From DATBGS01 sp036557885 (GTDB lineage Bacteria; Chloroflexota; Ktedonobacteria; Ktedonobacterales; DATBGS01), in contig DATBGS010000154.1 of assembly GCA_036557885.1 (NCBI GenBank), positions 1-12,746 of the forward strand: a stretch of DNA of 12,746 nucleotides, written 5' to 3'. Below are positions 12,424 through 12,746 of the stretch, in pieces. A program made the position numbers and the translations under genes. Positions within the stretch are counted from its first letter, which is position 1. Every line of letters begins with the position of its first letter. The notes under the pieces are model-generated. The model worked only from the letters and a program-made list of their open reading frames with translations. It did no database searches and was not told where the DNA came from.

Positions 12424-12551
12424 GGCCTTTCCTCCTTTCCTGATCCGAATCTCGGCGGTCTTTGGATCAAGGGGGAAAGGCGGTGACCATTCTGGCCCAA
12501 TGGTGGTGCGTTTCTCTCGTGCTCCTGCTACACTCCGCAGACGTCCTGCTG
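12424..12551 (-). other. 5' leader of rpsU
   Basis: About 120 bases lie between the predicted transcription start (near 12545) and the rpsU ATG. I see the AGGAGG site but no clear hairpin or upstream frame with a ribosome site. A leader of this length allows translational control by the protein, but no structure in it proves that. Confidence 0.4.
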
Positions 12552-12580
12552 ATTCTATCTTCTGGTTCAGGGAATGTCAA
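12552..12580 (-). promoter_or_regulatory. Predicted rpsU promoter
   Basis: On the minus strand a perfect TTGACA (12580-12575) and TAGAAT (12557-12552, five of six) are separated by 17 bases. This is the best consensus promoter in the window, as expected for a ribosomal protein gene. Confidence 0.75.
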
Positions 12581-12746
12581 TAATCGTATACTTGCTTTCG
12601 GCTTCCAGGTAGAAGCTCTACCCAAGGGACTGAAGACCCTGATGAATGGAATATATCCCATAAGAGGAAGTACCCATGCTCTGTGGTACAATCCGAGCCT
12701 CATTGATTGCGTTCGCGCTTCCTGTGGTGGTTTCAGATCGCACGTC
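12581..12746. other. Right-hand edge, no gene recognised
   Basis: The stretch upstream of the rpsU promoter holds only a small hairpin, GGTAGA (12608-12613) with TCTACC (12617-12622). No frame on either strand has both a good start and protein-like composition. Confidence 0.35.

Overview
The window looks like chromosome or integrated accessory DNA from a moderately GC-rich bacterium with Shine-Dalgarno-led genes and sigma70-type promoters. The rpsU-type S21 protein, an ArsR-ArsC fusion, TTG and ATG starts with GGAGG leaders, and clusters of very small unrecognised proteins fit Chloroflexota, perhaps Ktedonobacteria. That placement is inference; nothing here proves it.

Layout from left to right. 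(1) 1-89, minus: the first 29 residues of a membrane protein. (2) 364-2186, plus: an arsenic-resistance operon. A promoter overlaps two interlocked perfect ArsR-type operators. It is followed by an ArsR-ArsC fusion interrupted by an in-frame TAA, an aquaporin reduced by an internal deletion and a frameshift, and an intact thioredoxin-type ArsC that overlaps the aquaporin stop codon. (3) 2187-3157: gene debris, including a broken helix-turn-helix gene, and an 83-bp near-perfect palindrome (40-base arms) whose right arm carries a 22-base insertion. (4) 3096-3416, plus: a small unrecognised protein. (5) 8669-3398, minus: a leftward cassette of about 5 kb with a good promoter at its right end. It holds roughly a dozen very small proteins (several Cys-rich and probably zinc-binding), a tyrosine recombinase, and a TPR protein at the distal end. 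Many of these genes overlap by 4 bases (ATGA, TTGA). Six or seven are disrupted by a stop or a one-base frameshift, often in the first dozen codons. (6) 9617-8750, minus: a delta-9-type fatty-acid desaturase with all three histidine boxes, broken by two one-base deletions. (7) 9800-12063, plus: a promoter, a possible small leader ORF, a 15-bp hairpin, then a degenerate response-regulator receiver lacking its Asp and Lys, two coiled-coil proteins that look like diverged paralogs, and a 104-aa unknown. (8) 12580-12238, minus: promoter, leader and rpsU (30S protein S21), facing the previous operon across a shared hairpin.

The window mixes one core gene (rpsU) with accessory DNA in decay. The arsenic operon reads as regulator plus reductase, channel, then second reductase, so arsenate would be reduced and arsenite released through the channel, but the regulator and channel are broken as written. 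The recombinase cassette looks like the remains of an integrative element. The disruptions lie largely in homopolymer runs (frameshifts) or are consistent with Gln-to-stop changes. It must therefore be checked with reads whether they are real decay or consensus errors; the aquaporin internal deletion argues that at least part of the decay is real.
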